Assembly (NCBI GenBank): GCA_027858555.1
Contig: JAQICP010000197.1
Coordinates: forward strand, 1 to 6,595
Direction of reading: 5' to 3'
DNA length: 6,595 nt
Source: Vallitaleaceae bacterium
GTDB lineage: Bacteria > Bacillota > Clostridia > Lachnospirales > Vallitaleaceae
Part shown: one piece after another, positions 1 to 6,273 of the stretch
Layout: every line of letters starts with the position of its first letter
How positions within the stretch are numbered: position 1 is the first letter of the stretch
Position numbers and translations under genes: made by a program
The notes under the pieces: generated by a model
The model's database searches: none
What the model saw: only the letters and a program-made list of their open reading frames with translations
What the model was told of the DNA's origin: nothing

Positions 1-158
1 AAATTGGACAATCATTAAAAGAAAACGGAAAATTGTGTATTGGAAGTTCAGAATTAATTGATGACGAATCTCAGATTTTTTTAAGAAAGCAATTTAATAA
101 CAGTGTGTATTTTACAAAAAACGAAGAGGTGAAGAAATATGGACGATGGATTATATAA
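1..158 (+). CDS. C-terminal end of a CheR-like methyltransferase (partial, enters from left)
   Basis: An open frame with its first complete codon at position 3 runs 51 residues to a TAA at 156-158. The visible part reads as a late strand and loop of a SAM-dependent methyltransferase: 'SLKENGKLCIGSSELI' followed by 'NSVYFTK'. This resembles the CheR ending, in which a 'L.pgG.L..G.sE' segment precedes a short strand ending in Y/F-R/K. CheR methylates glutamates on chemotaxis receptors using S-adenosylmethionine in the cytoplasm. The two chemotaxis genes on the other strand nearby support this reading. The frame overlaps the next gene's start by 20 bases, so the two are probably one transcription unit with coupled translation. 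The catalytic N-terminal part lies outside the window, and another class I methyltransferase remains possible. Confidence 0.55.
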   Translation, partial: IGQSLKENGKLCIGSSELIDDESQIFLRKQFNNSVYFTKNEEVKKYGRWII

Positions 159-891
159 AGCAGCAATAGTATGTCCAGTTTGTGAAAACAAATTTACGAC
201 AACACGGGTTAGAATACTTGCAGTTAAGGTTGAAAGTTCAGATGAGGATTTTTGCGTGCATTATGAGGGGCTAGATCCTATGTTATATGAACCTTGGGTC
301 TGTGAATACTGTGGGTATACTGAGTTTGGTATTTACTTTGAAAAAGTCAATGATAATGAGAAAGAGGTTCTTAAAAAGCTGTGCCTACAGAAGTTTACTG
401 ATGATTTGACGAGAGAACCTTTTGATTTATCTGAATTTCATGAGAAAGTTTATGCCTATTTTGATATGCTAGGTGAAGATGGTGAAAGAGATTATGGGTC
501 AGCGATTGAAGTTTATAAACTATTACTCTGGATTCAAGAAGTCAGAAATGCACCTTTTAGTATCCGAGCAAAAGCAGCATTAAGAATTGGGTGGATATAT
601 CGCATGCTAGGTGGTGAGCAGGAAATTCAGTATTTGGCAATGGCTGCGGAATACTTTACACAAGCGTTTGAAGTAGAGGCGTTTGATGATGGCGGCATGG
701 ATAGTGAAACTTGTGCCTATATGATTGGAGAACTTAATCGTAGAACTGGGAATGTTGTTAAAGCCATTGAATGGTATGGAAAAGCATTAAAAATTTCCCA
801 AGAAAACAAGAATGAAAAAATATCTAATATGATTAGAGAACAAATCCTGCTTGCTAAAAAAGAAAAAGAGCTAGGGAAAAAAAGTCAATAG
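139..891 (+). CDS. DUF2225 family protein (zinc-ribbon plus TPR-like helices)
   Basis: This 250-residue cytoplasmic protein has no signal peptide or membrane segment. It begins with two CxxC knuckles, C12/C15 ('CPVC') and C55/C58 ('CEYC' followed by GY), which should bind one zinc ion. The spacing and the 'YEPWVCEYCGY' stretch match DUF2225, a family widespread in Firmicutes and spirochaetes. From about residue 105 the protein is all helical and TPR-like, ending in 'MIGELNRRTGNVVKAIEWY' and a charged helix, as is usual for the family. The length is typical. The ATG at 139 is preceded by a GAGGTG ribosome site with suitable spacing and overlaps the upstream methyltransferase frame by 20 bases. 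The biochemical function is not established; a scaffold or partner-binding role is an inference from the fold. The gene ends just before a strong hairpin terminator. Confidence 0.85.
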   Translation: MDDGLYKAAIVCPVCENKFTTTRVRILAVKVESSDEDFCVHYEGLDPMLYEPWVCEYCGYTEFGIYFEKVNDNEKEVLKKLCLQKFTDDLTREPFDLSEFHEKVYAYFDMLGEDGERDYGSAIEVYKLLLWIQEVRNAPFSIRAKAALRIGWIYRMLGGEQEIQYLAMAAEYFTQAFEVEAFDDGGMDSETCAYMIGELNRRTGNVVKAIEWYGKALKISQENKNEKISNMIREQILLAKKEKELGKKSQ

Positions 892-897
892 AAATGA

Positions 898-964
898 TGA
901 ACGTTATATTATGAAAAAGGGCTCTTACTTAAAAGTAAAGCCCCTTTTTATAATATAACGTTCA
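898..964. terminator. Large bidirectional hairpin terminator between convergent genes
   Basis: Positions 898-911 and 951-964 form a perfect 14-bp inverted repeat. Inside it, 914-923 (AAAAAGGGCT) pairs with 939-949 (AGCCCCTTTTT) with one bulged base, and 925-928 (TTAC) pairs with 935-938 (GTAA) across an AAAA-containing loop. The GC part is flanked by A-runs on the left and T-runs on the right, so RNA from either strand would have a stem followed by U's. It sits seven bases after the DUF2225 stop and 14 bases beyond the cheX stop, exactly where convergent transcripts must end. Confidence 0.85.
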
Positions 965-977
965 GTAACTGTCAGTA

Positions 978-1472
978 TCATAAGAAGAATATGCCTGCTA
1001 ACATTTCAAAGTTTTTGTCTTTGAATTTTTTGACAACACCCGCTGGTCTGGAATGTGCTGCCCAAAAATGATTGGTTCCAACAAATATAAATGGCGTTGT
1101 AAGTTGATAAGATACACCCAGACTAGACGTAGCAGTTTTGAGTTTTCCTGCGACCATATTAGTTGTTTCCTTAACAGCGTCATATACGTCGTCAGCAATA
1201 ATCTGATTATATTTAGAACCGAGTAATGAGACCATTAGATCTGCTGCTGCCATCCTGGAAAAGGACAATGTCAAAACCAAATCTCTTTCCCCGTGTAATA
1301 TCATCATACCGGTTACGAAACTAGGGTATTCTTTTTCTATTTCAGGGGTTGCAACTTCTGGGACTAGATAAACACTGGCCGTAGCAAGTAAGATCTCTTG
1401 AATGACTTTACTAAAATTATTAGAAAAAACAAGACCATTTGCATTAAGGTGAGAAATCTGTGATCCGCTCAA
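978..1472 (-). CDS. cheX: CheX-type CheY-P phosphatase (CheC/CheX/FliY family)
   Basis: This is a 164-residue cytoplasmic protein of the CheX family, which removes the phosphate from phosphorylated CheY and so ends the chemotaxis signal. The single active-site helix expected for CheX is present: D98, E102 and N105 in 'DAVKETTNMVAGKL' match the D/S-xxx-E-xx-N pattern. The family's 'GMMILHGERDLVLTLSF' strand and 'ADLMVSLLG' helix precede it. The end is typical in length. The start is a TTG at 1472-1470, chosen because a GGGAGG ribosome site lies seven bases upstream; the next in-frame ATG (M56) would remove a third of the protein. It follows cheY with one base between stop and start, so the two are co-transcribed and probably translationally coupled. 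The stop is TGA at 980-978. Phosphatase activity is inferred from the family and the conserved residues. Confidence 0.85.
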   Translation of the reverse strand: MSGSQISHLNANGLVFSNNFSKVIQEILLATASVYLVPEVATPEIEKEYPSFVTGMMILHGERDLVLTLSFSRMAAADLMVSLLGSKYNQIIADDVYDAVKETTNMVAGKLKTATSSLGVSYQLTTPFIFVGTNHFWAAHSRPAGVVKKFKDKNFEMLAGIFFL

Positions 1473-1473
1473 T

Positions 1474-1851
1474 TTAAGACCTCCCTAGACATTGGTTTAC
1501 TTTTAATACAAGTTCGTCGTTGGTAAAAGGCTTTAGTATATAGTTTTTAACACCTAACTTCAAGGCTTTTACAACATTAGCTTTTTCGGCTTCAGTAGTG
1601 ACCATTATAATTGGTATAGTCTGATACAAGCCATTAGAATTGAAGGCTTCTAAAAATTCAATACCATTCATACCGGGCATATTCCAATCAAGAAGGATAA
1701 TAGCTATATCAGTATAATTTTGACGTAACACTTTAAGCCCGCTTGCGCCATCATCAGCTTCTAAAAAACCATATCCTAACGCTATAATTGATTTCTGGAT
1801 AATTTTTCTGGTTGTTGATGAATCATCGATTGAAAGGACTTTCTTAGCCAT
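1474..1851 (-). CDS. cheY: CheY-like single-domain response regulator
   Basis: This 125-residue protein is a stand-alone receiver domain with no output domain. All key residues are present: the acidic pair D9/D10 ('SIDDS'), the phospho-accepting D55 in 'LLDWNMPGMNG', T85 in 'IIMVTTEAE', Y104, and K107 in 'ILKPFT'. It should be phosphorylated by a CheA-type kinase and act on the flagellar motor switch or another target. CheX, encoded immediately downstream, would dephosphorylate it. The ATG at 1851-1849 has an AAAGGAGA ribosome site seven to eight bases upstream. A good sigma-A promoter lies at 1924-1896. The ribosome site of cheX is formed by its own last codons (Gly-Arg-Ser, GGG AGG TCT). 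Whether it is the motor-binding CheY or a dedicated sink or other receiver cannot be decided from the sequence; no kinase is visible in the window. Confidence 0.88.
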   Translation of the reverse strand: MAKKVLSIDDSSTTRKIIQKSIIALGYGFLEADDGASGLKVLRQNYTDIAIILLDWNMPGMNGIEFLEAFNSNGLYQTIPIIMVTTEAEKANVVKALKLGVKNYILKPFTNDELVLKVNQCLGRS

Positions 1852-1895
1852 AATTCATTCTCCTTTGCTATACATAGTTATTCTACTTATAAGAA

Positions 1896-1924
1896 ATTAT
1901 ACGCTATATAGGTAGTATTGACAA
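1896..1924 (-). promoter_or_regulatory. Sigma-A type promoter of cheY-cheX
   Basis: On the minus strand TTGTCA (1924-1919, five of six consensus bases) is followed after exactly 17 bases by a perfect TATAAT (1901-1896). Transcription would begin near 1889, giving a leader of about 38 bases before the cheY ATG. It is a housekeeping-type promoter rather than a flagellar sigma-28 one. Confidence 0.7.
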
Positions 1925-1947
1925 TGGTTATCTGTCGTTTGGTATGA

Positions 1948-1977
1948 TTGGAAGTATTCGAAGGACCATGATATAAT
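1948..1977 (+). promoter_or_regulatory. Sigma-A type promoter of the EamA transporter gene
   Basis: TTGGAA (1948-1953, four of six consensus) is followed after 18 bases by a perfect TATAAT (1972-1977), giving a predicted start near 1984 and a leader of about 55 bases. A second, weaker option is TTGACA (1918-1923) with TATGAT (1943-1948), but its 19-base spacer is long. It diverges from the cheY promoter. Confidence 0.5.
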
Positions 1978-2039
1978 GGCAAAGAAGATAAGACAATAAG
2001 ACGATAAATGATAAAGTTTAGCTACCAAAAGGGGATTAT

Positions 2040-2891
2040 ATGCTTGATCTGTTCTTAGCCATTATATTTTCGGCGGCCATACCGGTATTACTGAAATACG
2101 CCCATAGAAGGCATCTTAATGATAAGGTCATATTAAGCTATAATTATCTTATAGCCCTTTGTGTAAGCCTGATATTTACATGGATCAAGATGGATAGCTA
2201 TAGTGCTTTAGTAAAAGGTAGCTATAGCCTTTTTATGCTTATTGGCATAGGGATGGTGACTGGCTTGGCCTATTATTTGGCTTTTTATTTTTATCAGCAT
2301 TCTGTCAGGGAGAACGGTGTGTAACTATACATAGCATTTGGTAAAATGGGTATCATTATTCCCATGGTATTAGCACTATTCATTTGGAGGGAAATGCCCA
2401 CTACCATGCAGTGGATAGGTATAGCAATCAGTATGTGTGCTATTGCCCTCATTAATATTAATCCCCTGGATTTAAAAACTGAACGAATTGGGAAATCCCT
2501 GTTGCTATTTTTTATAATTGGTGGATTGGGAGATTTCTTTAATAAGCTTTTTGAAATGGTAGTAGGCGCAGTGTATAAAGATTTATTTTTAGTTGTCATA
2601 TTCGCCTCGGCCTTAGTGGCAAGTTTGTATAAATCCATACATATTAAGAAATCTGAAAAACTAAGTATAGTTTTTGGATTAGCAGTTGGAATACCTAATT
2701 TACTAACAGCATTCTTTCTTATAAATGCCCTGAGTAAGTTGAACGCCACTGTGGTATTTCCACTATATAGTGGAGGCGCTATTGTGTTATCTATGCTGTG
2801 GAGTGTAGTAGCATTCAAAGAAAAACTTAAATGGAAAAAGATTGTTGGGATAGTGCTTATGCTTTTTGCATTGGTTTTGTTCAATTTATAA
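2040..2891 (+). pseudogene. EamA/DMT-superfamily transporter interrupted by one in-frame stop
   Basis: The ATG at 2040, preceded by an AAAGGGG ribosome site, opens a hydrophobic protein of the drug/metabolite transporter (EamA) type, a membrane permease family of about ten helices in two repeats. The first 94 residues, starting 'MLDLFLAIIFSAAIPVLLK' and carrying a 'YNYLIAL' stretch, hold about three membrane helices and end at a TAA (2322-2324). The same frame continues without shift as 'LYIAFGKMGIIIPMVLALF', the normal family continuation, through further helices to the TAA at 2889-2891. Read through, the product is about 282 residues, the usual EamA length. The remaining sequence shows no other damage, so the stop looks recent (for example TCA to TAA). 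The second half has an ATG at 2346 but no convincing ribosome site before it. A sequencing error, readthrough, or two half-proteins are the alternatives. The substrate cannot be told. Confidence 0.8.
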
Positions 2892-2892
2892 T
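2865..2892 (+). promoter_or_regulatory. Candidate recQ promoter inside the transporter's 3' end
   Basis: TTTGCA (2865-2870, four of six consensus) is followed after 16 bases by a perfect TATAAT (2887-2892), which overlaps the transporter's stop codon. The predicted start near 2899 leaves a leader of about 55 bases before recQ. In this AT-rich DNA such matches can occur by chance, and recQ could also be read from the transporter promoter. Confidence 0.4.
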
Positions 2893-2952
2893 AAGCAATA
2901 TAAAAGCATATTAAGTAGAGATAAGACTAAAACTGGAATGAGGTATATATAT

Positions 2953-5118
2953 ATGATGGATCAAGCATTAAAATTACTACAAGAGAAATATGGTTATAAT
3001 TCTTTTAGAGATGGACAGGAAGAAATTATCTCGACCATATTACAAGGGAATGATTGTGTGGTTATCATGCCGACAGGTGGTGGTAAATCCATATGTTATC
3101 AAATATCAGCCATGTTAATGGCAGGTGTTACCCTTGTCGTGTCACCACTTATTTCTTTGATGAAAGATCAAGTAGATAGCTTGATATCTAATGGCATACC
3201 TGCGACTTTCATTAATAGCACGATAGGTCATTCTGCTATTGAGGATAGATTAAAGGCTATTACTCAGGGTAAATATAAAATAGTCTATGTTGCACCTGAG
3301 CGACTGGGTAGTTATGCTATTCGTGATTTGGTTACAAGTGTGAATGTGAATCACATTGCAATAGACGAGGCCCATTGTGTTTCCCAGTGGGGACATGATT
3401 TTAGAAGCGCCTATCTGACCATATGTGACTTTATTAACAGTATGCCTAAACGTCCTGTGGTTACAGCTTTTACAGCAACGGCAACTCAAACAGTTAAAGA
3501 AGATATTATTAACAGATTACAGTTGGTAGAGCCTAATGACTTCCAGTATGGTTACGATCGGGACAACCTTAAATTGATGGTTCTTAGGGGCGTAAATAAA
3601 CGTAAGTTCACCTTAGATTATGTGCGCACCAATATGAATGCATCAGGCATCATCTATTGTTCAACTAGAAAAGAAACAGAATATGTCCATGACTTTTTGG
3701 TCAAACAGGGTATAGATGCATTGTTATATCACGCTGGGCTTACTATGACTATGAGAAAAGAACAACAGGAGAAATTCCTTTTTGAAGAAGCGAATGTTAT
3801 TGTTGCAACTAATGCTTTTGGTATGGGGATTGATAAGTCTAATGTCAGGTATGTGATTCATTATAATATGCCTGAAAATATAGAAGCTTACTATCAGGAA
3901 GCTGGTCGTGCAGGTAGAGACGGTTTGGAATCAGAATGCATATTATTATATAGCCCTAGAGATATCCAAATTCGTAAGTTTTTAATTGAGCAACTTGAGA
4001 ATCAAGATCCGGTATATGTAGAACATCGCTACGATAAATTACAACAAATGAATCATTATTGTCATATCACTACATGTAACAGAAAACATATTCTGAATTA
4101 CTTTGGTGAAGAAGCGGATGACTATTGTGGCAGATGTAGTAATTGTTCCGATGAGATTATTAAAGAAGATGTAACAACAAAAGCACAGATGGTACTTTCC
4201 TGTGTTGTGAGAATGAAAAATAGATTTGGTATTGCTGTTGTTGCTGAAGTATTAAAAGGTTCTAGGACAAAGCGGATGAGACAACTTAATCATATGAAAC
4301 TATCAACCTATGGTTTGCTAAAAGACCATACCATTGAAGAGATCAAAGATTTCATTAGAGCACTAATAGCAGATGGCTATATTGAACAAACCAGTGGTGA
4401 GTATCCAGTGATAGCCATAACTCAGTTAGGTATGGATGTATTAAAAAGCAGAGAAGATGTCATTCAAAATAGGCATATACAAAAAGAGATTGTTGTACCT
4501 CATGACTTATTCTCACGACTAAAAACAATTCGTAAAGAAATAGCTAGCATAGAAAAAATGCCACCATACATTGTATTCGGAGATAAGACATTAAAAGATA
4601 TGTGTCAGATTATGCCACATAATCATGCCATGATGTTAGAGGTAAGTGGCGTCGGTCAAGTGAAATTAGATAAGTATGGGCAAAGATTTTTAGATGTGAT
4701 ATTAGGGTATATGGATGAAAAAGAGATAGATTATAGTAAACAAAGTGTAGATGATAGGATGAAAACACCTTCAGTAAAAGAAGTTGGAAAAGTAGATAAA
4801 AAAGAAACTGATCAATCAAAAAAACCTTCTTACGAGTTAAGTGGTGAAAGATTCATAGAACTTGGTTCAATGGAAGCTGTAGCAAAAGAAAGAAATATTA
4901 GTATTAGAACCATTGAGGCACATATTTTTACAGCATTTGAATCAGGAATGGATATAGATATTCATCAGTTCTATACAGAAGAAGAAAAAGTGGAGATTGA
5001 AAAATCAATCGAAGCAGTCGGTAGTGAAAAGCTTAGACCAATAAAAGATATGTGCTCGGATTCTGTTAGTTATAATGCTATAAAAGCAGTTCTGTGCTTG
5101 CAAAAAAAGAATGAGTAA
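2953..5118 (+). CDS. recQ: ATP-dependent DNA helicase RecQ
   Basis: RecQ unwinds DNA 3'-5' in recombination and fork repair. From the ATG at 2953 the product is 721 residues. The core carries every helicase motif: 'FRDGQ' (18-22), Walker A 'MPTGGGKS' (K45), 'VVSPLISLMKDQ' (62-73), DEAH (138-141) followed by the RecQ-specific 'CVSQWGHDFR', 'TAFTATAT', 'IIYCSTRKETE', and 'YYQEAGRAGRDG' (313-324). C375, C392, C395 and C398 form the zinc site of the RQC region, a winged helix follows (about 405-500), and an HRDC domain covers about 517-588. A charged linker (589-627) leads to a helix-turn-helix domain of the HTH_40 type (about 628-715), seen in some Firmicutes and Bacteroidetes RecQ proteins. The start at 2953 is chosen for the GAGG nine bases upstream. 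A frame open from 2866 would add 29 residues that overlap the transporter and do not resemble RecQ; 2938 and 2956 are less likely ATGs. Confidence 0.95.
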   Translation: MMDQALKLLQEKYGYNSFRDGQEEIISTILQGNDCVVIMPTGGGKSICYQISAMLMAGVTLVVSPLISLMKDQVDSLISNGIPATFINSTIGHSAIEDRLKAITQGKYKIVYVAPERLGSYAIRDLVTSVNVNHIAIDEAHCVSQWGHDFRSAYLTICDFINSMPKRPVVTAFTATATQTVKEDIINRLQLVEPNDFQYGYDRDNLKLMVLRGVNKRKFTLDYVRTNMNASGIIYCSTRKETEYVHDFLVKQGIDALLYHAGLTMTMRKEQQEKFLFEEANVIVATNAFGMGIDKSNVRYVIHYNMPENIEAYYQEAGRAGRDGLESECILLYSPRDIQIRKFLIEQLENQDPVYVEHRYDKLQQMNHYCHITTCNRKHILNYFGEEADDYCGRCSNCSDEIIKEDVTTKAQMVLSCVVRMKNRFGIAVVAEVLKGSRTKRMRQLNHMKLSTYGLLKDHTIEEIKDFIRALIADGYIEQTSGEYPVIAITQLGMDVLKSREDVIQNRHIQKEIVVPHDLFSRLKTIRKEIASIEKMPPYIVFGDKTLKDMCQIMPHNHAMMLEVSGVGQVKLDKYGQRFLDVILGYMDEKEIDYSKQSVDDRMKTPSVKEVGKVDKKETDQSKKPSYELSGERFIELGSMEAVAKERNISIRTIEAHIFTAFESGMDIDIHQFYTEEEKVEIEKSIEAVGSEKLRPIKDMCSDSVSYNAIKAVLCLQKKNE

Positions 5119-5261
5119 ATTTGTCTTCATTTTCCTGAAGTTATTTCATCGAGGCATTCTCAGTTAACAATCCTACATTCCGTAGCCATAGCTACCGAAC
5201 TAATTCTCCTTCCATGTTATTCTTATCAGGCACCATAAAGACACAAACGAAATAATAACAA
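5119..5261. other. Gene-free stretch after recQ
   Basis: I see no gene here; all six frames are broken by stops. A weak hairpin (5125-5129 CTTCA with 5136-5140 TGAAG, then TTATTTC) lies just after the recQ stop and might act as a poor terminator. A small palindrome (GTAGC at 5182-5186 with GCTAC at 5191-5195) is present. No recognisable protein remnant was found in this part, although the adjoining DNA is decayed mobile material. Confidence 0.5.
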
Positions 5262-5432
5262 GGAATCTATTCTCATGAAAGTGCATTGTATTTTCATGAA
5301 CTTACTGACCATACTCCGACTAGACATGTTATGACAGTACCTGCAAGTTATAATACGACTAGTTTAAATGACTTACCTGTGAACTTTAGATATGTTAAAT
5401 CGGAACTCACCTCTTTAGGGAAAAAAAGATGA
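5262..5432 (+). pseudogene. Remnant of an AbiEi-family type IV antitoxin
   Basis: Between a stop at 5256-5258 and a TGA at 5430-5432 the plus-strand frame reads 'GIYSHESALYFHELTDHTP', then 'MTVPASYNTTSL' and 'FRYVKSELTSLGKK'. This follows the central region of AbiEi antitoxins (compare the family's 'FSHETALYLHGLSDRTP', 'VTVPxGYNT' and 'K+EL..LG' elements, quoted from memory). AbiEi is the repressor/antitoxin of the AbiE phage-defence toxin-antitoxin system. The piece has no start codon and lacks the N-terminal winged helix and most of the C-terminal domain. A possible continuation, 'MKTSQGNEG', appears in another frame near 5429-5455, which suggests a frameshift. No AbiEii nucleotidyltransferase toxin is present. 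The fragment is non-functional, and the assignment rests on remembered family patterns. Confidence 0.65.
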
Positions 5433-5588
5433 AAACAAGCCAAGGAAATGAGGGGATATCTCTTGCTCTAATTGTTTGATTTCTAGCGAATAGGTTTTAT
5501 TGATATATTTTGTTCCTTCATTATATTAAGCTTTGCAACGATTTCCTCTTTGTAATTAGCGATAAGTTTGATGATTTCATGTTCGAAG

Positions 5589-6041
5589 TCAGTAATAACA
5601 ACGATTCTCACGTTGAAATACACTAAGATTTCTACCGCATTTTGAACATTTGAAGAGCATGCTCGCCCAAGTTGCATTTTCGTGAGAACGGTTACCTTTA
5701 TCATGACTTTTTGTTTCCATAAGTTGATTGACTTTTTTTTAGGTCATTTTATCTATTATAGCGGGATGAGAAATTTCTTTAAGAATCCATTTATCAGGTG
5801 GATTATTTTGACAATGCCATTTTCCGTTTTCTTTCCACTAACATTCTTCATTAAAAGTTGAATCCCCTTTGTGTTTTTCAGACTTCAACATGGTCCATAT
5901 TCGTTTATATGTAAACTCTTTACCATTTATGGTTCTATATCCCAAGCTATTAATCTTATGTGTTATTGATTGAGATGAATGACCTTCTAAGTATAAATCG
6001 AAAATTTTTCTAATGGCAACGGCTTGAGTTACAATGACTTG
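5589..6041 (-). pseudogene. Remnant of a large serine recombinase (recombinase domain plus zinc ribbon)
   Basis: Read on the minus strand in one constant frame from 6041 down to 5589, ignoring stops at 5840-5838 and 5741-5739, the translation follows the C-terminal two-thirds of a large serine recombinase. 'AIRKIFDLYLEGHSSQSI', 'KINSLGYRTINGKEFTYKR' and 'IWTMLKSEKHKGDS' match the recombinase domain (Pfam Recombinase). 'ISHPAIIDKM' matches the conserved segment after it, and 'MLFKCSKCGRNLSV' is the start of the zinc beta-ribbon, ending at a TGA (5591-5589). These enzymes integrate and excise phages, Tn4451-type transposons and similar elements. The N-terminal catalytic resolvase domain is missing. 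Helical residues 'EIIKLIANYKEEIVAKL' in another frame (down to about 5483) may be the shifted C-terminal tail. The low number of lesions in about 450 bases suggests moderate age. Confidence 0.75.
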
Positions 6042-6273
6042 TTATACAGATTATCAAGGGATAAATAATCTCGTTTTCAAGAATTACGGCTACATGAGCA
6101 TAAGTATCTATCGTATTAGCTATCTTAGAATGTACTAGACTTTCTTGGATAGCTTTTATATTTGCATCCCATAGTGACTTTTTTAAGCGAATGCATTGAG
6201 ACATGTCAATTAAGCAAGAATCAACATCTAAGATAATTTCATGGTTACGTACTAGGTAATGGCTACAGGCACT
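6010..6273 (-). pseudogene. Fragment resembling the C-terminal end of a tyrosine recombinase
   Basis: A minus-strand frame is open from 6273 to the stop at 6012-6010. Its middle, 'ANIKAIQESLVHSKIANTI' continuing 'DTYAHV', closely resembles the end of phage-type integrases, where '(G)NIKAIQE.LGHS.I.TTLDTYAHV' carries the late catalytic His/Trp position and the nucleophilic Tyr. The His and Tyr are present here. The usual Gly of 'LGHS' is Val and 'STT' is 'ANT'. The first 25 or so residues ('YLVRNHEIILDVDSCLIDM') do not look like an integrase, no conserved HxLRH segment is seen, and there is no good ribosome site before the only ATG (6204). I read it as a fused or truncated leftover. A short unrelated gene remains possible. 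Its 3' end overlaps the start of the serine recombinase remnant, so the true junction is near 6045-6056. Confidence 0.5.

Noticed and set aside
2322..2324. TAA read as a reassigned or selenocysteine/pyrrolysine codon
   Set aside because: TAA is the stop of cheY, recQ and the transporter itself; selenocysteine uses TGA and pyrrolysine TAG.
2294..2884. A 196-residue open frame on the minus strand opposite the transporter
   Set aside because: It lies entirely antisense to a clearly EamA-like coding frame, its product has no recognisable family character, and I see no strong ribosome site. It is a shadow frame.
2866..2952. 29 extra N-terminal residues for RecQ from the ATG at 2866
   Set aside because: They overlap the transporter's 3' end, do not resemble RecQ N-termini and lack a ribosome site; the ATG at 2953 has GAGG nine bases upstream and gives the normal family start.
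5125..5145. Terminator for recQ
   Set aside because: The stem is only five base pairs with no GC-rich core and a broken T-run, too weak to list as a feature.
5182..5195. Palindrome GTAGC/GCTAC as an operator or element end
   Set aside because: Five base pairs is short enough to arise by chance and no second copy was seen at the other side of the decayed region.
5483..5704. A 73-residue minus-strand open frame taken as a gene
   Set aside because: Its first half is the wrong-frame reading of the zinc-ribbon part of the serine recombinase remnant. Only its last 25 or so residues might be the frameshifted tail of that remnant.
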